Positions 1 through 8,900 are shown, counted from the first letter of the stretch. The stretch is 64,000 bases of DNA from Occultella kanbiaonis (GCF_009708215.1 NZ_CP046175.1:1550001-1614000); one strand, 5' to 3'. Numbers and translations: made by a program. Notes: a model not told the origin generated them from the letters alone.

Positions 1-670
1 TCGGCGGACCCTGGCCGAGTCGGCGCTTCGCGTGGCGCTCGAGCGCGTTCGCGCCGAGCACCATGGCATAGGAGATCAGGAAGTAGATGATCATGCCGAC
101 GCCGTAGGCGAAGAACGTGTTGCCGGTCTCCTGGCGCAGTTGGTCGGTCTCCCAGGTGAGGTCGTGCATGAGGATGATGTAGGCGACGGCGGTGCCCTTG
201 AGGAGCATCACGGCCAGGTTCGCGAGCGAGGGGATCATGATCGCCCAGGCCTGCGGCCAGATGATCTTGCGGAGCTTGCGCACCGGGCTCAGCGAGAGCG
301 CGGTCGCGGCCTCCCATTGGCCCTTGGGCACGGAGTTGATCGAGCCGCGGACCACCTCTGCGGCGTAGGCGCCGTAGTTGAGGCCGAGAGCCAGCACGCC
401 GCAGAGCAGTGCGTCCAGCTTGATGCCGAAGAGTGGCATGACGTAGAAGAACCAGAACAGCTGCACCAGCAGCGAGGTGCCGCGGAAGAACTCGATGAGG
501 ACCCGGGCGGGCACCCGCGCCGGCCAGCGCGGACTCCGTGCCGCCAGGCCGAGGACGATGGCGATGACGAACGCGAGCACGACGCCCCCGACCGTGAGCT
601 GCAGCGTGATGAACACGCCGCTGCGCAGGTCGGGGAGCGCCGCGATCAGCGCATCGATGTTGTCATTCAT
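1..670 (-). CDS. ehuC: Amino-acid ABC transporter permease, EhuC-like (C-terminus cut by window)
   Basis: Inner-membrane permease of a polar amino-acid/ectoine type ABC importer. Read on the reverse strand it starts with ATG at 670 (MNDNIDALIAALPDLRSG) and runs open to base 1, so 223 residues are visible and the C-terminus is missing. Several hydrophobic spans are clear, and the EAA loop typical of this family is present (GQWEAATALSLSP, then IIWPQAW). It starts 12 bases after the stop of the binding-protein gene, so the two form an operon; the ATPase gene presumably lies outside the window. The GNTFFAYGVG and LNYGAYAAEVVRGS segments resemble EhuC of the ectoine/hydroxyectoine system, but the substrate is inferred and could be another polar amino acid. 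Confidence 0.8.
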   Translation of the reverse strand, partial: MNDNIDALIAALPDLRSGVFITLQLTVGGVVLAFVIAIVLGLAARSPRWPARVPARVLIEFFRGTSLLVQLFWFFYVMPLFGIKLDALLCGVLALGLNYGAYAAEVVRGSINSVPKGQWEAATALSLSPVRKLRKIIWPQAWAIMIPSLANLAVMLLKGTAVAYIILMHDLTWETDQLRQETGNTFFAYGVGMIIYFLISYAMVLGANALERHAKRRLGQGPP

Positions 671-682
671 AGGCTGGCTGAA

Positions 683-1600
683 TCAGCCGATGTCGCCCGC
701 GCAGAACTGCTCGGTCGTGATCTCACCGGTGGGGCGCTCCTCGGCGGTGAAGCCGAAGTCGCCGACGACCTCGAGGTAGGAGGCCTCGTCACCGACGATG
801 CCCGCGAGCTGCTCGTTGTAGGCGTCCCGCAGATCGGTGTCGGACGGCCGGAAGACGGTGCCACCGGCACCCACCTGATCGACGCCGTCGATGTTCGCGA
901 CGAAGGACTCGGTGACCTCGACCGGGGCGTCCGGGTTGTTGTCGGCCATCCAGTTGAGCGAGATGCCGGTGAGGGCGAAGACGTCGGCGCGGCCGTTGAC
1001 CACGGCGTCCAAGCCGTCCTGCGGGTTCCCGACCTCCATCGCGGAGATGCCGAGGTCGGTCGCGTAGGTGGCCTCGATGGCGCCGGTCAGGGCGGCCACC
1101 TGAACGCCGGAGTCGACGATCGACTGCATGTCGGTCAGACCCTCCGGGTTGCCCTCGGGGACCATCAGCGCGGTCGTGTACATGAACTCCGGGTCGGAGA
1201 AGATGGCCTGCTCGCAGCGCTCGGGCAGGATCGACATTCCGGCGGCGATCACGTCGAACCGGCCCGCGTTCAGACCCTGGATCAGCTGGCCGAACTCGGC
1301 CTGGACGCCCTCGACGTTCTCGATGCCCAGCTCGTTCCAGATCCGCTCCTGCAGCGCGACGGTGGCGCCGGTGAGCTCGCCGCCCTCCTCGAAGCTGTAC
1401 GGGGCCTCGCCGGCGAACCCGACGGTGATCGTGCCCTCCTCCTGCAACTGCTCGAGGGTCAGCGCCTCGCCGCTGCTGCCGCCGGTACTGCCGCCGGTCT
1501 CTCCTCCGTCGTCGCCGCCACCTCCGCAGGCGGCAAGCCCGAGTGCGACGGCTCCCGCAGTCGCGAACATCGCGGCCTTGCGGCGCGAAGTGAATGTCAT
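683..1600 (-). CDS. ehuB: ABC transporter substrate-binding lipoprotein, EhuB-like
   Basis: Extracellular solute-binding protein of family 3, expected to capture ectoine/hydroxyectoine or a related amino acid for the EhuC permease encoded just downstream. The protein is 305 residues. It has a basic N-terminus, a hydrophobic stretch and a lipobox ending in LAAC followed by a Gly/Asp/Ser-rich linker, so it should be lipid-anchored outside the membrane. The ITVGFAGEAPYSF opening and GRFDVIAAGMSILPERC segment are typical of this family. Two adjacent ATG codons occur at 1603 and 1600; the AAGGGA ribosome site (1606-1611) sits 5 bases from the second, so 1600 is preferred. The specific ectoine assignment is an inference from resemblance. 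Confidence 0.8.
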   Translation of the reverse strand: MTFTSRRKAAMFATAGAVALGLAACGGGGDDGGETGGSTGGSSGEALTLEQLQEEGTITVGFAGEAPYSFEEGGELTGATVALQERIWNELGIENVEGVQAEFGQLIQGLNAGRFDVIAAGMSILPERCEQAIFSDPEFMYTTALMVPEGNPEGLTDMQSIVDSGVQVAALTGAIEATYATDLGISAMEVGNPQDGLDAVVNGRADVFALTGISLNWMADNNPDAPVEVTESFVANIDGVDQVGAGGTVFRPSDTDLRDAYNEQLAGIVGDEASYLEVVGDFGFTAEERPTGEITTEQFCAGDIG

Positions 1601-1774
1601 CATGGTCCCTTCGGTTGGACGAGGCATAGCCTCCCGGCGGCGCGACCACTGGGGCGCGCGGCACCGGACGGGTCACCCCGACGGTCATGGTGTCGATCCA
1701 CCGTAGGCGGGTCCCCGAGGGGCTACAAACGCCGAATTCGGCCATTTTCCGGCCCTCGAACGGTCCGACGACGA

Positions 1775-1812
1775 TTTGCTCTCAGCCGCAGGCTGATGCG
1801 CCTGAGAGCAAA
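1775..1812. promoter_or_regulatory. Inverted repeat in the ehuB / HhH-GPD intergenic region
   Basis: The 1601-1980 spacer holds no gene. It contains an 11-base perfect inverted repeat, TTTGCTCTCAG (1775-1785) and CTGAGAGCAAA (1802-1812), separated by 16 bases, and the arms extend to 14 with one mismatch. The position between divergent genes suits an operator for the transporter operon. An RNA hairpin in the ehuB leader is the alternative. The 1857-1920 stretch is AT-richer than its surroundings and may hold promoters. Confidence 0.45.
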
Positions 1813-1980
1813 CCGCACCACCGTCGATCCGGGCCGGATCCCGGCCGGATTCGATGCCGTTCATTGTTACTCTGTTGAGACAACCTCCACATTTTCAATA
1901 CCCTTTGGAGGGTAAAACTTTGCCGAGACATGGGCTGGTCGGTGGTGGTCGGAGCCCGCGACCGGTGGCAGGATCGGCAC

Positions 1981-2556
1981 ATGGACCTCCACCTGACCGG
2001 CGACGCGGACGCCGACACCCTGCTCTCCTCCGATCCCCTCGCGCTCCTGATCGGCATGCTTCTGGACCAGCAGGTGGCGATGGAGACCGCGTTCATCGGG
2101 CCGCGCAAGATCGCCGAGCGAGTGGGCGGTATCGACGCCGCCACGATCGCCGGCATGGACCCCGAGGAGTTCTCGGCGCTGTGCGCCACACCCCCGGCAG
2201 TGCACCGGTTCCCTGGCTCGATGGCCGGGCGGATCCAGGCCCTGTGTGCCGCGATCGTGACCGACTACGACGGCGACGCGGCCCGGATCTGGACGGCCGG
2301 CGAGCCGGACGGCGCCGAGGTGCTGCGCCGACTGAAGTCGTTGCCCGGTTTTGGCGAGCAGAAGGCGAAGATCTTCCTTGCTCTGCTCGGCAAGCAGGCG
2401 GGCCTGGCGGCGGCGGGCTGGCGGGAGTCCGCCGGCGCCTACGGCGAGGCCGGCTCGTTCCGCTCGATCGCCGACGTCGTGGACCCCGAGTCGCTGCTCA
2501 AGGTCCGCGAGACCAAGCGCGCCGCGAAGGCGGCGGCGAAGGCCGCCAAGGGCTGA
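1981..2556 (+). CDS. HhH-GPD family base-excision DNA repair protein
   Basis: A 191-residue protein of the helix-hairpin-helix GPD superfamily, whose members are DNA glycosylases or related base-excision enzymes. The family marks are the N-terminal LLSSDPLALLIGMLLDQQV segment, a MAGRIQALCAAIV helix, and the hairpin LPGFGEQKAKIFLALLGK, followed by the conserved GWRES and DPESLLKVRETK stretches. An in-frame extension to 1930 is possible, but family members begin at the equivalent of MDLHLTGDADAD and an AGGA lies 8 bases before 1981, so 1981 is chosen. It stands alone, divergent from the ABC operon. The damaged base recognised cannot be told from sequence. Confidence 0.8.
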   Translation: MDLHLTGDADADTLLSSDPLALLIGMLLDQQVAMETAFIGPRKIAERVGGIDAATIAGMDPEEFSALCATPPAVHRFPGSMAGRIQALCAAIVTDYDGDAARIWTAGEPDGAEVLRRLKSLPGFGEQKAKIFLALLGKQAGLAAAGWRESAGAYGEAGSFRSIADVVDPESLLKVRETKRAAKAAAKAAKG

Positions 2557-2863
2557 GACCGGCGGGCCCGAGGGCCGGACCGGTCGGGCCGCGGCGGCAG
2601 GCTCCGTAACCGGTCCGGGCATGGTCCGGCGGCACCACCGCCACGGGCGCGGCCTCGTCGTTCCCTGGCCGTTCCATGCCTGTTCGCGGACCATCGGTTG
2701 ACCCGGACCGGTGCGGCGGGTCGCGCCGCGGAACTGTCGCCAGCATCACAAGAACCCGAACACGAAACGATTCGACTTCGGCCCTTCGAGCGCCGACAAT
2801 GGAGACTGCCGAGGGTCTGTTCCCGGCCGCCCGACCATCCCTCCGCCCCACGGGAATCCTCGA

Positions 2864-4231
2864 TTGACTGCTGACACCTCGCCCTCGCGCGTCCACGCGC
2901 CGACGCCCAGCGCTCCCTCCTCCGACGACTTGATCGACACGACCATGCCCGCCGACCAGCTCGCCCCCGCCGTCGCCACCGTCCCGCCGGTGCCGCCGGT
3001 CCCGGCCGACCCCGGCACGCCCGTCGCGGCCACGGCCAGGCGGCGCGCCCCGGTGAAGCTGATCCTGCTGCTCGGGGCCATGTCCGCGCTCGGGGCCCTG
3101 ACCACGGACATGTACCTGCCGTCGCTGCCGGAGGTGGTCACTGACCTCGCCGCTGGCACGGCGTCGGTGCAGTTCACGATCACCGCGACGCTCATCGGTG
3201 GCGCGCTCGGACAACTGCTCATCGGCCCGCTATCGGACCGGTACGGGCGCCGGCTGCCGGTGCTGGTCGGCCTCGTGGTGCACGTGGTGGCGTCGCTGCT
3301 GTGTCTGCTGGTCGCGGACGTCGCGCCGCTGATCGTGCTGCGGACGATCCAGGGCATGGGCAACGCCGCCGCTGGGGTGGTGGCCGTAGCCGTGATCCGG
3401 GACCGGCTCTCCGGCGCCGAGGCCTCCGCCGTGCTGTCCCGGCTGATGCTGGTGATCGGGATCGCCCCGCTGCTGGCCCCCACCATCGGCGGCATCATCG
3501 CCTCGATCTGGGACTGGAAGATGGTGTTCGCCGCGCTCGCCCTGTACGGCGTGATCCTGTTCTTCATCGTGGCGCGGTTCCTGCCGGAGTCGCTGCCCAA
3601 GGAGCTGCGCTCCACCAGTACCCGGGCGGTGATGGGCTCCTACGGGGTGCTCCTGAAGGACCGGCAGTTCGTGGCCCTCGCGCTGCTGCCCGGCCTGGGC
3701 ATGGCGGCACTGTTCGCCTACGTCTCCGGCTCACCGTTCGTGATCCGCGAGGGGTACGGCCTCAGCGAGCACCAGTTCTCCCTCCTGTTCGCGGTCAATG
3801 GCATCGGCCTCGTGCTCGGCGCGCAGGTCAACGCCGCGCTCGTGCGCCGGTTCGCGCCGATCCGGATCATGCGTCTCGCGTTGCCGATAGCCACGTTCTT
3901 CGCCGTGGTGCTGCTCGTCGTCGGGGTGACCGGCTTCGGCGGGCTGGTCGGCCTGTGCATCCCGCTCTGGCTGATGCTCGCGGTGAACTCGCTGGTGCCC
4001 CCGAACGCCTCCGCGCTGGCGCTGACCCGGCACGGCGAGCGGGCCGGCGCCGCCGCGGCCATGATCGGCTGCGCCCAGTCCGGCGTGGCCGGCCTGGTGG
4101 CCCCGCTGGTGGGCATGCTCGGCGGCACCGCTGCCGCGATGAGCATCGTGATCGTGGCCGCCATGCTCGCCTCGCTCGCGGTGCTCGCGTTCGGCACCCC
4201 GGCGTACCGCCGCGGCGGCTGGACCGCCTGA
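2864..4231 (+). CDS. Multidrug efflux MFS transporter, Bcr/CflA type
   Basis: Proton-driven drug exporter of the major facilitator superfamily (DHA1, Bcr/CflA subgroup), in the cytoplasmic membrane. About twelve hydrophobic segments follow a Pro/Ala-rich cytoplasmic N-terminus. The subgroup marker TTDMYLPSLPEV is in the first membrane span and the loop motif LIGPLSDRYGRRLPVL comes after the second. The start is uncertain: a TTG at 2864 gives 455 residues and the codons from there already show strong GC3 bias, whereas the first ATG at 2945 gives 428 residues, nearer the usual length. Neither has a strong ribosome site. The substrate is unknown. Confidence 0.8.
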   Translation: MTADTSPSRVHAPTPSAPSSDDLIDTTMPADQLAPAVATVPPVPPVPADPGTPVAATARRRAPVKLILLLGAMSALGALTTDMYLPSLPEVVTDLAAGTASVQFTITATLIGGALGQLLIGPLSDRYGRRLPVLVGLVVHVVASLLCLLVADVAPLIVLRTIQGMGNAAAGVVAVAVIRDRLSGAEASAVLSRLMLVIGIAPLLAPTIGGIIASIWDWKMVFAALALYGVILFFIVARFLPESLPKELRSTSTRAVMGSYGVLLKDRQFVALALLPGLGMAALFAYVSGSPFVIREGYGLSEHQFSLLFAVNGIGLVLGAQVNAALVRRFAPIRIMRLALPIATFFAVVLLVVGVTGFGGLVGLCIPLWLMLAVNSLVPPNASALALTRHGERAGAAAAMIGCAQSGVAGLVAPLVGMLGGTAAAMSIVIVAAMLASLAVLAFGTPAYRRGGWTA

Positions 4232-4249
4232 GCGGCCCGAGCAAGCACC

Positions 4250-4293
4250 GACGACGGCGGCGCTCACCTCGCGAGGTGAGCGCCGCCGTCGTC
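4250..4293. terminator. Bidirectional terminator palindrome
   Basis: A perfect 44-base palindrome with 22-base half-arms centred on CGCG lies between the convergent drug exporter and symporter operons. It has no T-tract, as is common for GC-rich actinobacterial terminators. Its position suggests that it stops transcription from both sides. Confidence 0.8.
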
Positions 4294-4313
4294 CATGCTT
4301 GTCCTGCCGACGA

Positions 4314-4451
4314 TCAGATGATGTCGCGCCCCTCACGACGGGCGTCGAGCCACTCCTTGACGAAGGCTCGGGCGATGACGAAAAGGACCACGGCGACGAT
4401 CACGGGCCATATCAGGACGTAGGCCGTCAGGGCGATGGTGGAAACGGACAT
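4314..4451 (-). CDS. Small subunit of a sodium:solute symporter-type transporter
   Basis: A 45-residue protein with one transmembrane segment (ALTAYVLIWPVIVAVVLFVIA) and a short charged tail, FVKEWLDARREGRDII. Tiny proteins of this kind are commonly encoded next to actinobacterial SSS transporters and annotated as putative transporter small subunits. The ATG at 4451 is preceded by a clear AGGAGA ribosome site. It lies 25 bases after the symporter gene in the same direction, so both are probably made from one transcript. A role in stabilising or modulating the transporter is an inference. Confidence 0.7.
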   Translation of the reverse strand: MSVSTIALTAYVLIWPVIVAVVLFVIARAFVKEWLDARREGRDII

Positions 4452-4476
4452 CTGACTCTCCTCTCGATCGGGTGGT

Positions 4477-6144
4477 TCAGCGGGCGCCGGCGGCGACCGG
4501 TTCGTCGTCGGGGCTGTCGTCGAAGTCGCCGACGCGTTGTTTGATCAGCGCGAAGTCGAAACGTTCCCGGTTGCGCATGGTGATCGCGGTGCAGACGATC
4601 GTCGAGACCGAGTATGCGACCAGTGAGGCGGTCAGCGTCGTGTACTCGTGCAGCGTTCCGATGGCGAACGGTGCCGCGGCGAGTGCTGCCACGGCGCCGG
4701 CGATCCGGCCGACCCGGGCGCCGAAGAACCCGAAGGTCATCAGCCCGATCACCACGCCCACGCCGATCACGGCCAGCACGTCCACGACGATGCCGACTGC
4801 GCCGTCGAGCGGCACCAGCGAGAACCGGACCGGAAGGAACACGGCCAGCGCGGCGACCACCGAGATGGTGAACGCCTTGTTGGTGACGCGGTCCCAGTAG
4901 AAGCTGGCGATCACGGGGAACACGAGCGCGCCCCAAAGAGCGCCGACGAACACGAGCAGGTCCAGGATGCTCAGCTGCAGGCTCGCGAAGGCGACGGCCG
5001 CGGCCGTCGCCACGATCATCGTGATCCGGCCGATCAGCAGCATCGTCTTCGGGTTCGCGTTCTCCTTGCCGACCGTCTGGCCGTAGCCGTCCGTCATCAC
5101 GATCGAGGAGAGGGCGGCCAGGTCGGAGTCGGCCGTCGAGGAGAGCGCCCCGATGATCATCACGAAGAACAGCACCAGCAGCGCCGGCGTCAGGTAGGTC
5201 GCCGCCATCTGCGGCACCAGGTTGTTGACGTCCCCGCCGGCGGGCTCGATGCCGAGGTACAGGGCCAGGACACCGAGCATCCCGACGCCGATCACCATGG
5301 CGCCGTAGCCGAAGGTGGCGGTGACGAACGTCTTCTTGATCAGGTCCTCACGGACCGCGAACAACCGCTGGGCGATGGTCTGGTTACCGATCGCGTAGGC
5401 GAGCACCGCCGCGATGTACGGGGCGCCCTGGTTCAGGAACGCGTCGCTGGAGAAGAAGTTGCCCTGCTGCGGTGTCAGGTTGGCCGCGCCGGTCTCGAAC
5501 GCCGCGGGGAAGTCGGCCGCGAAGAAGATGGCCGGCACGATGATGACCACCGCGCCCAGCATCGCAACCACCTGCACGAAGTCGGTCAGCACCGACGCCC
5601 GGAAGCCGGACCAGAGGGTGTACAGCAGCACCCCGCCGGCCACGGCGATCACGCCCTGGAAGAACGAGAACGGGGACAGCAGGCTGATCAGCGCGCCACC
5701 GGCGATGAAGTTCGACATGAGGCTGATCACCGAACCGACCACGTTCGAGCCGGCCAGCATCACCTGGCTGGAGCGGCCGTGCCGGGCGTACATCACCTCG
5801 GCGAGGGTGTGGGCCTTCGGGGCCACCGCGCGGATCCGGCGACCGAAGGGGTAGATGAACAGGATCATCAGGGCGCCCCACAGGCCGTAGTGGATCGGGC
5901 CCGAGATCCCGTAGGTGTAGCCGGACGTCGCGGACGCGTACATCGAGGACGCCCAGATCCAGGTCGCGGTCATGCTGGCGGCCGAGATGCCGAACCCGAT
6001 GTTGTTGCCCGCCGTCATGTAGCCGTCGGCGTTCTCCTCCTTCTTGCCGATCCGGGTCGAGATCACGAACGTGATGCCGTAGAACAACACCAGGATCACG
6101 ACAACTGTCAGGACGCCGAACTGCACCTCTTCAGGGACGTTCAC
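4477..6144 (-). CDS. Sodium:solute symporter (urea/monocarboxylate-transporter-like)
   Basis: A 555-residue integral membrane protein of the SSS family with about 13-14 hydrophobic spans. Family features are the early GYMTAGNNIGFGISAASMTATWIWASSMY segment lining the first spans, NQTIAQRLFAVRED, and the IIGALSSTADSDLAALSS stretch typical of the second sodium-site helix. Overall it looks closest to the urea active transporter-like branch, but the substrate cannot be assigned. The GTG start at 6144 has an excellent AAGGAGGTG ribosome site. It is followed by the small-subunit gene and is divergent from an aldehyde dehydrogenase, with a 432-base shared control region. Confidence 0.85.
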   Translation of the reverse strand: MNVPEEVQFGVLTVVVILVLFYGITFVISTRIGKKEENADGYMTAGNNIGFGISAASMTATWIWASSMYASATSGYTYGISGPIHYGLWGALMILFIYPFGRRIRAVAPKAHTLAEVMYARHGRSSQVMLAGSNVVGSVISLMSNFIAGGALISLLSPFSFFQGVIAVAGGVLLYTLWSGFRASVLTDFVQVVAMLGAVVIIVPAIFFAADFPAAFETGAANLTPQQGNFFSSDAFLNQGAPYIAAVLAYAIGNQTIAQRLFAVREDLIKKTFVTATFGYGAMVIGVGMLGVLALYLGIEPAGGDVNNLVPQMAATYLTPALLVLFFVMIIGALSSTADSDLAALSSIVMTDGYGQTVGKENANPKTMLLIGRITMIVATAAAVAFASLQLSILDLLVFVGALWGALVFPVIASFYWDRVTNKAFTISVVAALAVFLPVRFSLVPLDGAVGIVVDVLAVIGVGVVIGLMTFGFFGARVGRIAGAVAALAAAPFAIGTLHEYTTLTASLVAYSVSTIVCTAITMRNRERFDFALIKQRVGDFDDSPDDEPVAAGAR

Positions 6145-6446
6145 GCGTCACCTCCTTCGTCAGTAGGGATTCATCGAACGGGCGATGGCGCGTGGCAGCA
6201 CAGGATGTGAACTCGCGCGAACTCGGGTGCGCGGCCACCGGCCGAGAGGTCTCGGGCCGGGGCGCCCGTGGGCGCACACGGGTCACTGGTGCGGAGAATC
6301 ACATCCGTTCGGTCGTTCGTTCGGTCGGACTTCGACGCGCCGGCGGATGGGCGCGGGTCGATTGCGCGCCGGCAGGGGCGACGCAGGGAGGCATTGCCGT
6401 GGCGAACGGGCGGTCAGCTCCGGTCGGTTCCGAACCAGCAATGCCT

Positions 6447-6492
6447 GAAGTTGATCCGTCAACTTCGGCGTTCCCGACCCTAGCAGAAGTTG
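6447..6492. promoter_or_regulatory. Operator-like repeats between symporter and aldehyde dehydrogenase genes
   Basis: The 6145-6576 spacer has no credible gene. It holds a perfect inverted repeat, GAAGTTGA-TCCG-TCAACTTC (6447-6466), and a third half-site copy, GAAGTTG, at 6486-6492. This looks like a dimeric repressor binding cluster placed before the aldehyde dehydrogenase start. No regulator gene is adjacent, so the protein that binds is unknown. A short TTCGGTCG-like tandem near 6306-6328 appears to be chance. Confidence 0.45.
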
Positions 6493-6576
6493 TGAACGTT
6501 CCAGTCGGGACGTGTGTCGAGGGCCGTCCGGCCGCGCTCGCTAGCGAATCGCGCCCGAAAGGGGCACAGTGGAGCA

Positions 6577-8073
6577 ATGAGCGCGACCACCACCTCTACC
6601 CCGATGTCGGAGGTGCTGCAACTGCAGCGCTCCGCCTTCCACCGCGACGGGCCGCCCTCCGCCGCGCTGCGGCGGGACCGGATCGACCGGTTCGTGCACG
6701 CCGTCGTCTCCCACTCCGATGATCTGGTGGCCTCGATCTCGGCGGACTTCGGTCACCGCCCGGAGGTCACCACACTCGTCTCGGACGTGACCACCCTGGC
6801 CATCGAGGCCGAACTCACCCGGGCCAGGGTCGGCGCGTGGATGCGCCCACGCCATCCCTGGGGCCGGGTCGGGGGAGCGGCGGGCCGGCTGGCCGGGTTG
6901 CGCACGCAGGTGCAGCCGTCACCGCTCGGCGTGGTCGGTGTGATGGGGATCTGGAACTACCCGATCAACCTCACCGCGATCCCGGCGCTGTCCGCGCTCG
7001 CGGCGGGCAACCGGGTGATGATGAAGATGTCCGAGCTCATCCCGAACACCTCCGAGGTGTTCGCGAACGCCATGCATGACGCGTTCGACGTCGAGGAACT
7101 GGCCGTGCTCACCGGCGACGTGACCGTCTCGGGCGAGTTCGCCTCGCTCGACTTGGATCACCTGTTCTTCACCGGGTCCGCGCGCACCGGCTCGGCGATC
7201 ATGGCCGCCGCCGCGAAGAACCTGACCCCGGTCACGCTCGAGCTCGGTGGCAAGAACCCCGTGGTGATCAGCGAGAAGACCGCGGCCGATCGTTCCGCCA
7301 TGCGCCGCGCCGCGGAACGGGTGGCCCTGTCCCGGATCGCCAACGCCGGCCAGACCTGCGTGTCCCCGGACGACGTGTACGTGCCGGAGCTGGCCACCCG
7401 CTCCTTCGTCCAGGAGGTCTTCAACGCCTGGGGCCGGGTGGTCCCGGACATGTTCGAGGAGAACGAGGTCACCACCCTCATCAACGACGCCGCCTACGAC
7501 CGCGTGGTCAACCTCATCGAGGACGCCGCCGCCAAGGGCGCGCAGGTGATCGGGTCGATGCGCTCCGACGACGACGGCGAGGAGGCGTTGCGCGCTGCTC
7601 GGATCCTGCCGCCCACGGTGATCCTCGGGGTCACCGACGAGATGGAGATCGCCCACGAGGAGGTCTTCGGCCCGGTGCTCGCCGTGCACACCTACGACGA
7701 CGTCGACGACGTCATCGACCTCCTCGCCGAGAAGCCGGCGCCACTCGTGGCGACCTGGTACGGCCCGCACGACCCGGAGTTCGCCGCGTTCGTCGCGCGG
7801 ACCCGCTCGGGCAGCGTCTCCCGCAACGACTTCGCGGTCTCCCAGTCCCTGCCGGGTATCCCGTTCGGGGGCGTGGGCCGCTCCGGGATGGGTGCCTACC
7901 ACGGCAAGGCCGGGTTCGACACGTTCTCGCACCTGAGGGCCGTGGTCGGATCCGAACTGCCGCTCTCGCTGGCGACCCTGGTGACCCCGACGTCCGACAC
8001 CCGCCTGCTCAAGGCGGTGCGCCAGGGCATCGCCGGGTACGCCAAGGTGCTCGAGCGTCGCCGGCGCCGTTGA
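6577..8073 (+). CDS. Aldehyde dehydrogenase, coniferyl-aldehyde-dehydrogenase-like
   Basis: NAD(P)-dependent oxidation of an aldehyde to its acid, cytoplasmic. The 498-residue protein has the full ALDH layout: the IWNYPINL cofactor-fold segment near residue 126, LFFTGSARTGSAIM, the catalytic glutamate in LELGGKNP (about residue 222), the nucleophilic cysteine in NAGQTCVSPDD (about residue 261), and EEVFGPVLAV. The lack of a long C-terminal oligomerisation arm and the SGMGAYHGKAGFDTFSH ending resemble the coniferyl/alkyl aldehyde dehydrogenase branch. The start at 6577 fits family alignment; an upstream in-frame start at 6514 would add a non-conserved tail. Its stop overlaps the next gene. Confidence 0.85.
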   Translation: MSATTTSTPMSEVLQLQRSAFHRDGPPSAALRRDRIDRFVHAVVSHSDDLVASISADFGHRPEVTTLVSDVTTLAIEAELTRARVGAWMRPRHPWGRVGGAAGRLAGLRTQVQPSPLGVVGVMGIWNYPINLTAIPALSALAAGNRVMMKMSELIPNTSEVFANAMHDAFDVEELAVLTGDVTVSGEFASLDLDHLFFTGSARTGSAIMAAAAKNLTPVTLELGGKNPVVISEKTAADRSAMRRAAERVALSRIANAGQTCVSPDDVYVPELATRSFVQEVFNAWGRVVPDMFEENEVTTLINDAAYDRVVNLIEDAAAKGAQVIGSMRSDDDGEEALRAARILPPTVILGVTDEMEIAHEEVFGPVLAVHTYDDVDDVIDLLAEKPAPLVATWYGPHDPEFAAFVARTRSGSVSRNDFAVSQSLPGIPFGGVGRSGMGAYHGKAGFDTFSHLRAVVGSELPLSLATLVTPTSDTRLLKAVRQGIAGYAKVLERRRRR

Positions 8074-8900
8074 GCTCGACGGACTTCGGTGCCGCCGGGC
8101 AGAGCGAGGTGCCGTTGCTCGGTGGCGACGTCAGCGACGGGCTGGTCCGCAAGGGTGCCACCGTGCGCCGACCCCGCGGGGCCCACAGCCCCGCCGTCGA
8201 GGCCTATCTGGCGCATCTGGAGGCGGCCGGTTTCGACGGGGCGCCCCGGTTCCTCGGCATCGACGCGGCCGGTCGCGAGGTGGTCACCTTCGTCGACGGT
8301 GAGATGGGCGGGCGGCCCGTGCACCGCTGGGCGGTGACCGAGGACGTCCTGGTCGAGCTGGCCGTCCTGCAGCGCCGTCTCCATGACGTCTCGGTCGACG
8401 TGCCACTGCCCGACGGCGTGAGCTGGCCCGAGCGCATCGAGTTCGACGGCGTCCCGCGCGTCTTCGATGCTCCGGACGTGATCGGGCACAACGACGTCAC
8501 GGTCGAGAACGTCATCTTCTCTCAAGGCCGGCCGGTGGCGCTGATCGACTTCGACATGGCCGGGCCCTCCACCCGCCTCCTCGACGTCGCCACCACGCTG
8601 CTGTACTGGGCTCCGGTGCGGCCGCCCGAGCGGCGCGACCCGGCGCTCGCCGACGTCGACACCGGCCGCCGGATCCGGATCTTCGCCGAGGCCTACGGGC
8701 TGGACCGCTCCGAGCGGCTCGAGCTGATCGAGGTTCTCGACCGCAGGTTCGCCCGGTCCTACCTCGCCATGGAGCACGCCGCCCGGACCAAGGGCGGGGG
8801 CTGGGCCAGGATGTGGGACGAGGGGGTGGGGGAGACGATCCTCGCCACCCACGCGTGGCTGCGCGAGGAGCGCGCGGTGCTGAGCTCGGCGCTTCGCTGA
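8070..8900 (+). CDS. APH-family phosphotransferase
   Basis: A 276-residue protein of the aminoglycoside-phosphotransferase/choline-kinase-like fold. The catalytic loop HNDVTVEN (H140, D142, N147) and the metal-binding aspartate of LIDFDMAGPS (D160) are present, so it should be an active kinase on a small hydroxylated substrate. There is no evidence that it confers antibiotic resistance. A TTG start at 8070 overlaps the preceding TGA (TTGA), which implies translational coupling to the aldehyde dehydrogenase and perhaps a shared pathway. A later GTG start is possible. Confidence 0.7.
   Translation: MSSTDFGAAGQSEVPLLGGDVSDGLVRKGATVRRPRGAHSPAVEAYLAHLEAAGFDGAPRFLGIDAAGREVVTFVDGEMGGRPVHRWAVTEDVLVELAVLQRRLHDVSVDVPLPDGVSWPERIEFDGVPRVFDAPDVIGHNDVTVENVIFSQGRPVALIDFDMAGPSTRLLDVATTLLYWAPVRPPERRDPALADVDTGRRIRIFAEAYGLDRSERLELIEVLDRRFARSYLAMEHAARTKGGGWARMWDEGVGETILATHAWLREERAVLSSALR

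Noticed and set aside
32-1915. Very long forward open frame across the ABC transporter genes
   Set aside because: It is antisense to two clear transporter genes and its product is Arg/Asp/Gly-rich with no recognisable domain, a usual shadow in GC-rich DNA.
6306-6328. Tandem TTCGGTCG-like repeats
   Set aside because: Only two or three short imperfect units and no association with a promoter element; likely chance.
8070-8900. Aminoglycoside resistance gene
   Set aside because: The APH-fold motifs are present, but nothing else links it to drug resistance; most such chromosomal proteins act on other substrates.
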